Shown here piece after piece: positions 1-6,929 of a stretch of 9,088 bases of DNA. The notes under the pieces are model-generated. The model was not told the origin of the DNA, did not search any database, and saw only the letters and a program-made list of their open reading frames with translations. Every line of letters begins with the position of its first letter. The first letter of the stretch is position 1. Source of the stretch: an uncultured Clostridia bacterium (GTDB taxonomy: Bacteria; Bacillota; Clostridia; TANB77; CAG-508); the NCBI GenBank assembly GCA_934167435.1, contig CAKPKZ010000061.1:1-9088 (forward strand). Direction: 5' to 3'. A program made the translations under genes and the position numbers.

Positions 1-347
1 TCTCTTAGACTACCACTTTTTAAATTTTTAATGGCTGCCTTAATAATTCTCGAATAGTCAAATCCTAGATGTTGATAATAATATTTATCTTCTGTTGCTA
101 AAGTTGCTTTGATTAAATATGGACTAATCTTACTTAATTCTATCCAATCATTGCTATCATCAAAAATAAGTTTATTTTCATTATCATATAGATAGTAAGA
201 TTGTGTTTTATGAATAGATAATTTAGGAGTAATATAACAATAGCCATAAAGTAAAATATTCATTACAACAAAAATAACGCCAAGACTGAATATTGTTTTG
301 ATAAAAAAAACGAATTTTTTAAATATTTTTTCTTTAATCCTTATCAT
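1..347 (-). CDS. Class A penicillin-binding protein, N-terminal part (PBP1a-type transglycosylase), truncated by window edge
   Basis: Reading the minus strand from ATG at 347 gives 115 codons open to the window edge. Residues 1-10 are basic (MIRIKEKIFK), residues about 11-38 form one hydrophobic signal-anchor, and the rest lies outside the membrane. The segment ATEDKYYYQHLGFD (84-97) matches the first conserved motif of family 51 glycosyltransferases (EDxxFxxHxGxD), with Glu86 as the expected catalytic residue. The following AAIKNLKSG fits the stretch before the GGSTITQQ motif, which would lie just off the window. The family polymerises lipid II into glycan strands and, through a C-terminal transpeptidase domain not seen here, cross-links them at the outer face of the membrane. 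An SD-like GAGTGAT lies about 6 bases upstream of the ATG. The gene is divergent from the DUF1934-argS-rpoE operon, and a weak TATAAA at 393-398 (minus) may be its -10. A monofunctional transglycosylase is the alternative, because the transpeptidase part is out of view. Confidence 0.88.
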   Translation of the reverse strand, partial: MIRIKEKIFKKFVFFIKTIFSLGVIFVVMNILLYGYCYITPKLSIHKTQSYYLYDNENKLIFDDSNDWIELSKISPYLIKATLATEDKYYYQHLGFDYSRIIKAAIKNLKSGSLR

Positions 348-426
348 ATGACAATCACTCTTTTCAAATAAATATGACAATTTTAATCTTTATTTATATT
401 ATTAGTTAAAAAAAAATAAATATAAG

Positions 427-455
427 TTTTATTTTTAAAAAACTTGTGGTATAAT
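427..455 (+). promoter_or_regulatory. Sigma-A promoter of the DUF1934-argS-rpoE operon (extended -10)
   Basis: A perfect TATAAT at 450-455 is preceded by TGG (447-449), an extended -10. The matching -35 position (TTTTAT, 427-432, 17-bp spacer) is poor, as is common with extended -10 promoters. Transcription would start near 462 and leave a leader of about 27 bases before the SD AAGGAGGA (475-482). Confidence 0.7.
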
Positions 456-488
456 GTCTACTGATTAATCATGTAAGGAGGAATTATT

Positions 489-854
489 ACGAAAGTAAAT
501 GTTTCAGGATTTATAAAAAATATTACAGATAATGAAATATTAACCATAGATACAATTGGTATAAAGAATAAAAATAAACTAAATTATCTAAGTGAAAAAG
601 ATCTTTATACTTTAAAAGTGCTATCTCCGGAAAAAATAATTCTAGAAAGAAACAATGATTTAATCAATAGCGTTTTACTATTTGAAAATAAAAAAACGAC
701 CACTTCTTCATATTATATAAAAAAAGAAGAAATCACTTTGGAAATAAATATAAACACAAAAAATATAAAAATATCAGATAATATGATTAATATTGCATAT
801 ACTATTATCGATTCTAATACTGACTATCAATATAAAATAGAAATGAGTGAATAG
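489..854 (+). CDS. DUF1934 (YwiB-like) protein with apparent non-canonical start codon
   Basis: The frame is open from a TAA at 474-476 to the TAG at 852-854. Homology-like sequence fills it from AAA at 492 onward (KVNVSGFIKN, then ILTIDTIGIKNKNKLNYLSE), which fits the N-terminal strands of the DUF1934/YwiB calycin-like family. The C-terminal half (ILERNNDLINSVLLF, ITLEININTKNIKI, NIAYTII) fits the rest of that beta-rich fold. The length of 121 residues from codon 489 is close to the family norm. The only standard start is GTG at 618, which would remove about a third of the protein and has no SD. A strong SD (AAGGAGGA, 475-482) sits 6 bases before ACG at 489 and 3 before ATT at 486, so ACG (or ATT) is the likely initiator. 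The function of the family is unknown. It commonly neighbours argS in Bacilli, as here, where argS begins one base after the stop. Confidence 0.75.
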   Translation, partial: TKVNVSGFIKNITDNEILTIDTIGIKNKNKLNYLSEKDLYTLKVLSPEKIILERNNDLINSVLLFENKKTTTSSYYIKKEEITLEININTKNIKISDNMINIAYTIIDSNTDYQYKIEMSE

Positions 855-855
855 A

Positions 856-2478
856 ATGAGCATAAAAACAAAGTTAAGCGAAATTCTAAAAAAAAGTTTA
901 AAAAAAGCAAATATAAATATTGATTTTGAAATTAATATTGATAAACCATCAAAGATAGAAAATGGGGATTACTCATCAAATATAGCATTAATTTTGTCAA
1001 AAACACTTCATAAAAACCCTATAGAAATTGCAAATATAGTTCAATCAAATATTACCGATGAAAATCTTATTGAAGAAATAAAGATAGTTGCGCCTGGATT
1101 TATTAATTTTTACCTAAAAAAAGAATTTCTTTTAAGTTATGTAAATAAGATTTTAACGGAAAAAAGAAATTATGGGAAAAATAACATTGGTAATAATAAA
1201 AAGATAAATATAGAATTTGTTAGCGCAAATCCTACAGGAAGCTTACATATTGGGCACGGAAGAGGAGCTACATATGGAGATAATTTAGCTAGAATTTTAA
1301 AATATAGTGGTTTTGACATAACAAAAGAATACTACGTAAATGATGCAGGAAATCAAATGAGTAACCTAGGAATTTCTATTAAAGAGAGATATAAAGAATT
1401 ATGTGGCCAAACTTGTAATTTGCCAGAAAATGGTTATTATGGAGAAGAAATTATTGCTTTAGCACAAAATATTTATGATGAGTATAACAACAGTAAACTA
1501 GAAGAAGATATTGATTTTTTTAAGGAAAAAGGACTAGAAAAATTATTATCTCAAATAAAAAAAGATTTAGATAGATACAGAGTGAATTTTGACACATTTA
1601 CGAGTGAACAATCTCTTTATGATAAGTTTTTAGTAGATGACATTTTAACAAAATTAAGAAACAATGAAAAATGTTATATTAAAGATGGTGCTTTATGGTT
1701 AAAGACAACCGATTATGGGGATGAAAAAGACCGTGTTTTGATCAAGAGTGATGGAAATTATACTTATTTAACTCCTGATATTGCTTATCATATAGAAAAA
1801 ATCAATCGTGGATATGATAAATTAATTGATGTATTAGGTGCTGATCATCACGGATATATCAAACGATTGAAAGCTGCTTTAACAATACTAGGGAATGATA
1901 GTAACTTATTGGATATAAAAATTCTTCAAATGGTTAGATTAATCAAAGATGGTGAAGAAATAAAATTAAGTAAACGAACGGGAAAAACAATCACCCTAAT
2001 AGATTTAATAGATGAAATAGGCGTTAATGCAACTAGATACTTCTTTTCGTCACATAGTTTGGATACTAGTATGGATTTCAATATTGATTTGGCATTAAAA
2101 CAATCAAACGAAAATCCAATATATTACATTGAATATGCAAATGCTAGAATATGTTCAATATTAAGAAAATATCATCAAAGACCAAAAATAAAAGAATATT
2201 ATTTAACACTAAAATCGGAAAACACATATATTATTTTGAGTAAGTTAATGGAATTTGAGGATATTGTCATATCAGCAGCTAAAAAAGAAGCACCTCATAT
2301 TATTGCAAATTATGTTTATGAATTAGCCACATTGTTCCATTCTTATTATACAAAAGAACAAATAATTACAAGTGATACTACTGAAACGGAAGAAAAGATT
2401 AATTTAATATTATCTACCCAAATAGTCATTCAAAATGCCTTAGATTTGTTAGGCATAATACCCAGAGAGGAAATGTAG
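856..2478 (+). CDS. argS: Arginyl-tRNA synthetase
   Basis: This 540-residue class I synthetase charges tRNA-Arg with arginine in the cytoplasm. The N-terminal additional domain carries NGDYSSNIAL (about 36-45), typical of ArgRS tRNA D-loop recognition. The HIGH signature is exact in NPTGSLHIGHGRG (about 125-137, HIGH at 131-134). The second signature appears as KLSKRTGK (370-377), the usual ArgRS form of KMSKS. DVLGADHHGYIKR (about 325-337) is another conserved active-site segment. The C-terminal alpha-helical anticodon-binding domain starts at YIEYANARI and ends in the typical LLGIIPREEM. ATG at 856 is preferred, with GAGTG (845-849) as a weak SD. GTG at 847 would add three residues and overlap the DUF1934 stop. 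The stop codon TAG overlaps the SD of rpoE, so translation of the two is probably linked. The length is slightly below the roughly 550-560 usual in Bacilli, with no key motif missing. Confidence 0.97.
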   Translation: MSIKTKLSEILKKSLKKANINIDFEINIDKPSKIENGDYSSNIALILSKTLHKNPIEIANIVQSNITDENLIEEIKIVAPGFINFYLKKEFLLSYVNKILTEKRNYGKNNIGNNKKINIEFVSANPTGSLHIGHGRGATYGDNLARILKYSGFDITKEYYVNDAGNQMSNLGISIKERYKELCGQTCNLPENGYYGEEIIALAQNIYDEYNNSKLEEDIDFFKEKGLEKLLSQIKKDLDRYRVNFDTFTSEQSLYDKFLVDDILTKLRNNEKCYIKDGALWLKTTDYGDEKDRVLIKSDGNYTYLTPDIAYHIEKINRGYDKLIDVLGADHHGYIKRLKAALTILGNDSNLLDIKILQMVRLIKDGEEIKLSKRTGKTITLIDLIDEIGVNATRYFFSSHSLDTSMDFNIDLALKQSNENPIYYIEYANARICSILRKYHQRPKIKEYYLTLKSENTYIILSKLMEFEDIVISAAKKEAPHIIANYVYELATLFHSYYTKEQIITSDTTETEEKINLILSTQIVIQNALDLLGIIPREEM

Positions 2479-2487
2479 GAGGACATT

Positions 2488-2922
2488 ATGAAATTAAATA
2501 ATATACCAAAAAGTGAATTAGAATTATTATCATACAAGGAAATTGCAAAGATGTATTTAGAAGAAAATAAAACAACAAAAAATACAGCTGATTTATTTAA
2601 AGAAGTGTGCAAACTACTAGGATTATCTGATCAAGAGTACGTAGATAAAATTGCTGATTTTTTTGAGTCATTAACAACATCAAAAGAATTTATTTTATTA
2701 GAGGATGGTACTTGGGACTTAAAAGCTAATCATAAAGTAAAAGTAATCATTGATGATTTAGATGATAGTGATTCAGAAGAAGAATCAATAGATAATGAAG
2801 AACTAGAAGAAGATCAAGAAATTGATGAAGTTGATAGTTTAGATGAGAATTATCTTGACGATGATCCAGATGATGATTTAGCTGATTTAACAATTGTTGA
2901 TGACGACGAATTAGAGGAATAA
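2488..2922 (+). CDS. rpoE: DNA-directed RNA polymerase delta subunit
   Basis: The protein has 144 residues in two parts. Residues about 13-81 form a HARE-HTH winged-helix domain (LSYKEIAKMYLEENKTT, GTWDLKANHKVK). Residues 89-144 form an unstructured tail in which more than half of the positions are Asp or Glu and none is Lys or Arg. This is the hallmark of the Gram-positive delta subunit, which displaces nucleic acid from RNA polymerase, speeds recycling and makes initiation more sensitive to the level of the initiating nucleotide. The SD AGGAGGA (2477-2483) lies 4 bases before ATG and overlaps the argS stop. Delta is restricted to Firmicutes, which supports the taxonomic call. It is the last gene of its operon, with a terminator about 30 bases downstream. 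Confidence 0.95.
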   Translation: MKLNNIPKSELELLSYKEIAKMYLEENKTTKNTADLFKEVCKLLGLSDQEYVDKIADFFESLTTSKEFILLEDGTWDLKANHKVKVIIDDLDDSDSEEESIDNEELEEDQEIDEVDSLDENYLDDDPDDDLADLTIVDDDELEE

Positions 2923-2952
2923 TCTAAAAGATATGTTATAATAAACTGTAAT

Positions 2953-3006
2953 AAAATACACTAAATTCAAATGATTAATTAGATTTGAACTTTAGTGTAT
3001 TTTTTA
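2953..3006 (+). terminator. Intrinsic terminator after rpoE
   Basis: The left arm AAAATACACTAAATTCAAAT (2953-2972) and the right arm beginning ATTTGAA at 2983 pair over about 19 bp. There is one bulged C (2990), a 10-base loop and a run of six T at 3000-3005. The A-rich start of the left arm could also serve the opposite strand, but no minus-strand gene ends here. Confidence 0.92.
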
Positions 3007-3094
3007 TTATCTGTATCTTATTTATATAACAAATAAACTAGAAATTTAGAATAAAATTAAACAATTCATCATACTTTTAGATAGGTGATACAAA

Positions 3095-4015
3095 ATGAAA
3101 AGAATTACAGTTGGATTACCCAAAGCCTATCTATATTACAGATACCATATATTATGGGAAACTTTTTTTACTACTTTAGGATGCAATGTAATAAATAGTG
3201 GAGAAACAACCAAAGAAATTATTGATGCAGGGAAAAAACTTTCTATAGATGAATCTTGTTTATCATCAAAAATATATTTAGGACATGTAGCCAAACTTCA
3301 AAATAAATGTGATTATATTTTAATTCCAAGAATTCAAAATTATGGAAAAAATGAACAAGTTTGCGTAAAATTTAATGCTACATATGATATTGTAAAAAAT
3401 TTATTTCCTAACCTAAAAATTCTAGATTATAATATTGAAAAAACCAAAAATCCAATTGCCTTTCTTTCCTATTTACGATTAGGTTTTTCTATAACAAAAA
3501 ATCCAATCAAAATTTTATTTGCTTACCTTAAATCTAGAAAAAAAAATAATAAGTATTTTCGTCAAAAAGAACAAGAACAATCAAAAAAATTAAATAAAGA
3601 AACAACTAAAATTTTACTAGTTTCACATCCTTATAATATTTATGATAATTACATTGGCAAGCCAATCATACAAAAAATAGAAAGCATGGGTTTAGAAATC
3701 ATATACGCTAATTTATTAAACGTCAAACTTGCTAGAATGTATTCAAAACGATTATCGCCCACTTTATATTGGCACTATTCAAAAGAACTAATAGGTGCTA
3801 TTGAATATTATCAATATGCTGTGTCAGGTATTATCTTTTTAACAACATTTCCATGTGGACCAGATTCTTTAGTGAATGAACTAATGATAAGAAAAGTAAC
3901 TACTTTACCTATTACAAATATTTTAATTGATGAACAATCTGCATCTACAGGGATAGATACAAGATTAGAAAGCTTTATTGATATAGTTCAATCGGAAAGG
4001 AGCAAAAATGAATAA
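3095..4015 (+). CDS. Acyl-CoA dehydratase activase-related protein, COG3580-type (DUF2229-like)
   Basis: This 306-residue cytoplasmic protein starts MKRITVGLPKAYLYYRYHIL, the standard opening of the COG3580/DUF2229 group (GIPRAL.YY...W). ESCLSSKIYLGHV (54-66) matches the conserved CLP.K...GH segment. Near the end TTFPCGPDSL (250-259) and DEQSASTGIDTRLESF (279-294) match the FGC.PE and DEQtg..G..TRlEaF motifs of 2-hydroxyacyl-CoA dehydratase relatives. Cys55, Cys90 and Cys254 are the likely iron-sulphur ligands. The reaction of stand-alone members is not established. Relatives couple ATP-driven electron transfer to difficult reductions. The ATG has SD AGGTGAT (3084-3090), and the gene overlaps the next one by 8 bases, so the two products probably form a complex. 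The basic middle region (about 144-175) looks variable. Confidence 0.85.
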   Translation: MKRITVGLPKAYLYYRYHILWETFFTTLGCNVINSGETTKEIIDAGKKLSIDESCLSSKIYLGHVAKLQNKCDYILIPRIQNYGKNEQVCVKFNATYDIVKNLFPNLKILDYNIEKTKNPIAFLSYLRLGFSITKNPIKILFAYLKSRKKNNKYFRQKEQEQSKKLNKETTKILLVSHPYNIYDNYIGKPIIQKIESMGLEIIYANLLNVKLARMYSKRLSPTLYWHYSKELIGAIEYYQYAVSGIIFLTTFPCGPDSLVNELMIRKVTTLPITNILIDEQSASTGIDTRLESFIDIVQSERSKNE

Positions 4016-5075
4016 ATTAACATTTCCACATATGGGATTTTATTATATTCCTATTAAATATTTTCTTTCAAAAGCAACCAAATGTGAAATTATCATTCCT
4101 CCCCCTATTACAAAAAAAACAATAGAACTTGGTAGTAAGTATTCTCCAGATTATGTATGTATGCCTTTTAAATATAACTTAGGGAACTTTATTGAGGCAT
4201 TAGAAAACGGAGCAGATACAATTTTACAGGCAGGAGGTGGATGTCGATATGGATATTATGCTGAATTACAAGAACAAATTCTCAAAGATTTAGGGTATCA
4301 ATTCGAACTAATTAATTTTATAGAAAATAATAGATTTTCTTTTAAAAAGATCTATCTTTTTTCTAAGAAAATGAATAAAAAACTAAATATTTTTAATTTT
4401 TCATATTATGCAATGAATACAATTTTAATGATTATGATTATGGATAAACTTTCGTGCTATCCAAGAGAAAATCTAGGATTTGAAACGGAAAAAAATAGTT
4501 TTTTAAATTTACAAACATTATTTTTAGAAGAATTAAAATCATTAAAAAAGTCACCAATTTCTATTTTTAAGTTATATCTAAAGTATAAGAAAAAATATCG
4601 AAAAATTCCAATTAATAAACCTAAAAATTGTTTGAAAGTTGGCTTAGTAGGAGAATTATTTTCTATTATGGAACCATTTTCCAGTAATAATATCGAGTTA
4701 AAATTATCCTCTTTCGGAATAGAAGTTCATCGGTTTACCACTTTAACTTATCTGTTATTTCAAAAAAAATATAATTTAAAAAAATTACTCAAAAAAGGGA
4801 AAAAATACTTAAAATATCATTTAGGAGCAGATGCTACAGAAAGTGTGGTTCTGTCTATGCAAATGGCAGAAAAAAATTATGATGGTATTGTTCATATTAA
4901 AAGTTTTGGTTGTACTCCAGAATTAAATGCTATGACTATTTTAGAGAAAATTAGTAATGATTACGAGATTCCCATAATTTATTTTAGTTTTGACTCCCAA
5001 AATAGTGATGTTGCTATTGATACTAGAATAGAAGCTTTTTATGACATGATTATTCAAAAAAGAAACCATCACTGA
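4008..5075 (+). CDS. Acyl-CoA dehydratase activase-related protein, COG3581-type (HgdB-like)
   Basis: This 355-residue protein carries YVCMPFKYNLGNFIEAL (49-65) followed by GADTILQAGGGCRYGYYAEL (68-87). Both are characteristic of COG3581 and 2-hydroxyacyl-CoA dehydratase-like proteins (CLPFK.n.GNfiea, GPCRfGyY). VGLVGELFSIMEPF (211-224) matches the conserved vGiiGEiy..lePf segment, and HIKSFGCTPELNAM (296-309) matches the C-terminal FGC.PE motif. Cys51, Cys79 and Cys302 are the probable iron-sulphur ligands. The usual DEQ before TRlEAF is changed to FDSQNSDVAIDTRIEAF. SD AAAGGAG (3996-4002) lies inside the end of the upstream gene. The biological substrate is unknown. The COG3580-COG3581 pairing is well known in clostridia and argues for a two-subunit protein. 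No ASKHA-type activase ATPase follows. Confidence 0.85.
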   Translation: MNKLTFPHMGFYYIPIKYFLSKATKCEIIIPPPITKKTIELGSKYSPDYVCMPFKYNLGNFIEALENGADTILQAGGGCRYGYYAELQEQILKDLGYQFELINFIENNRFSFKKIYLFSKKMNKKLNIFNFSYYAMNTILMIMIMDKLSCYPRENLGFETEKNSFLNLQTLFLEELKSLKKSPISIFKLYLKYKKKYRKIPINKPKNCLKVGLVGELFSIMEPFSSNNIELKLSSFGIEVHRFTTLTYLLFQKKYNLKKLLKKGKKYLKYHLGADATESVVLSMQMAEKNYDGIVHIKSFGCTPELNAMTILEKISNDYEIPIIYFSFDSQNSDVAIDTRIEAFYDMIIQKRNHH

Positions 5076-5191
5076 TCAATTTATTCATTCAAATTTTTAA
5101 TTTAAAAATTATTTTATCTCTACTTCTTAAAATAATTCTAAATCGAAAAAAATACTAATTTTCTTTAAGGATTATCTAGCTGAAGATATTT

Positions 5192-5222
5192 AAAATCACA
5201 TCAAAATTTTGATGTGATTTTT
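5192..5222 (+). terminator. Palindromic terminator after the COG3580-COG3581 pair
   Basis: The sequence 5192-5221 is a perfect 30-bp palindrome with arms AAAATCACATCAAAA and TTTTGATGTGATTTT, ending in five T (5218-5222). As RNA it forms a stem with the central A/T bases as loop. It lies about 115 bases after the stop of the second gene. Its right half is part of a repeat shared with 8948-8994. Confidence 0.75.
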
Positions 5223-5248
5223 CAGAACTATCAAAATTCGAAGATCTG
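5201..5248 (+). repeat. Dispersed repeat, copy A
   Basis: The copy begins TCAAAATT (5201-5208), then two bases, then GATGTGATTTTTCAG (5211-5225). The second copy has the same order with one intervening base and is identical over that 15-mer. The next 23 bases of the two copies match at 14 positions without gaps and end in CTG in both. Origin unknown; see copy B. Confidence 0.55.
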
Positions 5249-5252
5249 AAAA

Positions 5253-5281
5253 TTTTGAATATTAACTTTGTTTGGTATAAT
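5253..5281 (+). promoter_or_regulatory. Orphan promoter-like site
   Basis: A perfect TATAAT at 5276-5281 is preceded by TGG-type context (GTTTGG) and has TTTTGA at 5253-5258 with a 17-bp spacer. No gene starts within 290 bases downstream. Either it drives a short RNA, adds a long leader to the downstream operon, or is chance in AT-rich DNA. Confidence 0.35.
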
Positions 5282-5526
5282 TATATTCCAAGTAATAAAA
5301 AAATTCTTCTAGCCGATATATGAAAAACAAATTTTCCATAATTCAGCTGAAGATGAAATGAGTCTATGTAAAATGGCAAGTTTTTTTGAATTGGTAAATA
5401 CAATATTTATTATAAAATAGTAAAAATGAACATTTTTAAATTTAGGTTACATAGCAAAAAATGATCAAGGGTTCCATAATATATTAAACAACAGATAACT
5501 TTATTTTGAAAATATACCTAACTAAC

Positions 5527-5570
5527 TTTTGTATATAAAAAAAATATGATATAATATTCTTAAATAAGAA
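5527..5570 (+). promoter_or_regulatory. Promoter and operator-like dyad of the VUT-like/S24 operon
   Basis: TATAAT at 5550-5555 with TGA just before it (extended -10) and a weak -35 (TTTTGT, 5527-5532, 17-bp spacer) form the promoter. Transcription would start near 5562. A perfect dyad TTCTTA-AA-TAAGAA covers 5557-5570, exactly over the expected start site and touching the SD AAGGTG (5569-5574). A second, imperfect dyad TTTTGTATATAAAA (5527-5540) overlaps the -35. These positions suit a repressor, and the operon encodes one as its third gene. The link between protein and site is inference. Confidence 0.55.
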
Positions 5571-5580
5571 GGTGTTAAAC

Positions 5581-6246
5581 ATGAATATATTAATTTGTTT
5601 TTTACTTCTCGTGATTTCTGTAGTTTCTCTTTATTTTTTCTACAAATTTTTGGGAAAGTTAGGTTTATCTTTATTACTTATTATAATGAATATTATTTCA
5701 TTAGTTGCATCATTTAAATATATTACGTTAACAACAATTAATTTAAATGCAAATGTATTTTCTTATATTACAATGTTTACAACAATTTACTTATTGATGG
5801 AAAACTATTCCGAAAAAGAAGTAAAAAAATATATTAACATGAATTTTTTTATAACAATCTTTACTTCTATATTATTGTTTCTGATGTCCTATCACCAAGA
5901 GTCAATTATTGACTCTATTAGTATTAATATGAAAAATGTATTTATAAATAACTATCGAATTTTAATTGCATACCCATTATCTACTGTTCTTTCAAATTAT
6001 TTATTAATTATTTTATATAAAAAAATGACAAAATTGTATGACATTCCCTTTATTACTACAGTAACTACATATTTAGTAGTTGGTCTAGTTAGTAATTTAA
6101 CATTTTATTTTGGGGCTTATTTAAAAATATTTAACTTAAAAACTATTTTAGAACTATCGCTTTCAACTTATATGATAAGTTTAATAATAACCGTAATTTA
6201 TTCAATTTTGCTCCCTCAAATAAAGAAAGTGAAGGTGGAAAAATGA
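5581..6246 (+). CDS. VUT/YhhQ-type membrane transporter subunit 1 (divergent queuosine-precursor-transporter-like)
   Basis: This 221-residue protein has about seven hydrophobic segments (near 2-20, 27-48, 57-73, 88-104, 124-146, 157-180, 190-212) and short basic loops. Length, segment layout and local patterns fit the VUT (YhhQ, Vut_1) family of inner-membrane transporters for queuosine precursors: NIISLVASFKYITL in segment 2, a charged loop ENYSEKEVKKYI after segment 3, NNYRILIAYPLSTVLSNYLL in segment 5 and GLVSNLTFYFGAY in segment 6. Typical members have Asp in the last motif (SDt.iF), where this protein has Asn172. ATG at 5581 has SD AAGGTG with a 6-base gap; GTG at 5572 lies inside the SD and is unlikely. 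The stop overlaps the next start (ATGA), implying coupled translation and a joint complex. The substrate is not determined, and no preQ1 riboswitch was recognised upstream. Confidence 0.6.
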   Translation: MNILICFLLLVISVVSLYFFYKFLGKLGLSLLLIIMNIISLVASFKYITLTTINLNANVFSYITMFTTIYLLMENYSEKEVKKYINMNFFITIFTSILLFLMSYHQESIIDSISINMKNVFINNYRILIAYPLSTVLSNYLLIILYKKMTKLYDIPFITTVTTYLVVGLVSNLTFYFGAYLKIFNLKTILELSLSTYMISLIITVIYSILLPQIKKVKVEK

Positions 6247-6908
6247 ATGAAATAAATTTATTGATATTAGAGTTATTATTATGTTTATGCTTTGTTCCGC
6301 TAATATACAAATATTATAAAATAGAAGGACTATATGCCTATACAATAGCCAATATTTTCTTAAGTTCTCTAATGTCATTAAAGACAATAACAATTTACGA
6401 TTATGATATGAATTTAGGAATAATTCCATTAGTAACGATTTTTATTATTTCAAATGTAATTATTCAAAAAAAAGGATTGGAAGAAACAAAAAGGCATCTT
6501 TTAGTCACAATAATAGCCAATATTTTAATTTATATATTTTTATTATTAATAAGCATAGCACAATCAAGCGGTATAGGCCTTTTTACAAGTGCATCATATA
6601 ATAATATTTTTGATAACTCTTTAAGAATCTTATTTGCAAATATTGTAACATTTTTATATTCCTTAATACTAAATAATAAGTTATATTTTTATTTAAAAAG
6701 AATGAAAAATAGTGTTATAATTAGCAATGTTTTTACAACCATTATTATTCAATTTATAGCGTCAATTTTATTTGGAATTATTGCATACACATTCGTAAAA
6801 GAACCAATTGACATTGTAAAAATAATTATGATAAGATACTTAATGAGTTTGGTAGTAGGAGTACTTGGAACAATAGTAATATATATGACAAAACACATTA
6901 AAGAATAA
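6243..6908 (+). CDS. VUT/YhhQ-type membrane transporter subunit 2 (paralogue of the upstream gene)
   Basis: This protein is also 221 residues with about six or seven hydrophobic segments, and seems a distant paralogue of the upstream product. It has the same ordered landmarks: YTIANIFLSSLMSLKTITI (33-51) aligns with segment 2 of its partner, SNVIIQKKGLEETKRHL (70-86) with the charged loop after segment 3, NSLRILFANIVTFLYSLIL (125-143) with segment 5, and FIASILFGIIAY (171-182) with segment 6. These match the VUT family pattern in which a D.i.E.yG..eA.r loop follows segment 3, but the acidic residues are largely replaced. SD GAAGGTGG (6232-6239) is inside the upstream gene, with a 4-base ATGA overlap. 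A tandem pair in one operon suggests a heterodimer. Substrate could be a queuosine precursor or something else; the family call is by eye only. Confidence 0.58.
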   Translation: MNEINLLILELLLCLCFVPLIYKYYKIEGLYAYTIANIFLSSLMSLKTITIYDYDMNLGIIPLVTIFIISNVIIQKKGLEETKRHLLVTIIANILIYIFLLLISIAQSSGIGLFTSASYNNIFDNSLRILFANIVTFLYSLILNNKLYFYLKRMKNSVIISNVFTTIIIQFIASILFGIIAYTFVKEPIDIVKIIMIRYLMSLVVGVLGTIVIYMTKHIKE

Positions 6909-6929
6909 AAAAGTAAGGAAGTAATAAGT

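Larger units (their letters stand above)
5076..5526. other. Gene-poor intergenic region (about 450 bp)
   Basis: No open frame here has an SD or protein-like composition; the longest are 13-20 codon fragments. Visible structure: a perfect AT-only dyad AATTTTTAA/TTAAAAATT at 5092-5110, the terminator at 5192-5222, an inverted repeat TCAAAATT (5231-5238)/AATTTTGA (5251-5258) belonging to the dispersed repeat, and an isolated promoter-like site at 5253-5281. A run of seven T at 5381-5387 has only a weak hairpin before it. AGCTGAAGAT occurs twice (5178-5187 and 5345-5354). The region may hold decayed sequence or a short unrecognised RNA. Confidence 0.5.

Noticed and set aside
618..854. A 78-residue version of the DUF1934 protein starting at GTG 618
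   Set aside because: It has no SD and starts inside the beta-rich fold; upstream in-frame sequence to 489 is family-like and follows a strong SD.
847..855. GTG 847 as the argS start
   Set aside because: It adds only three residues, overlaps the preceding gene and has a poorer SD than ATG 856.
2430..2612. Minus-strand open frame across the argS-rpoE junction
   Set aside because: It overlaps two certain genes on the other strand, has no SD and is hydrophobic only because it is the complement of AT-rich coding sequence.
5092..5110. AT-only dyad as terminator or operator
   Set aside because: Arms of only A and T with a single-base centre are expected by chance at this base composition, and no T-run follows.
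5076..5571. preQ1 riboswitch upstream of the VUT-like genes
   Set aside because: Neither the preQ1-I motif with its A-rich tail nor the preQ1-II layout could be found by eye; a covariance search would settle it.
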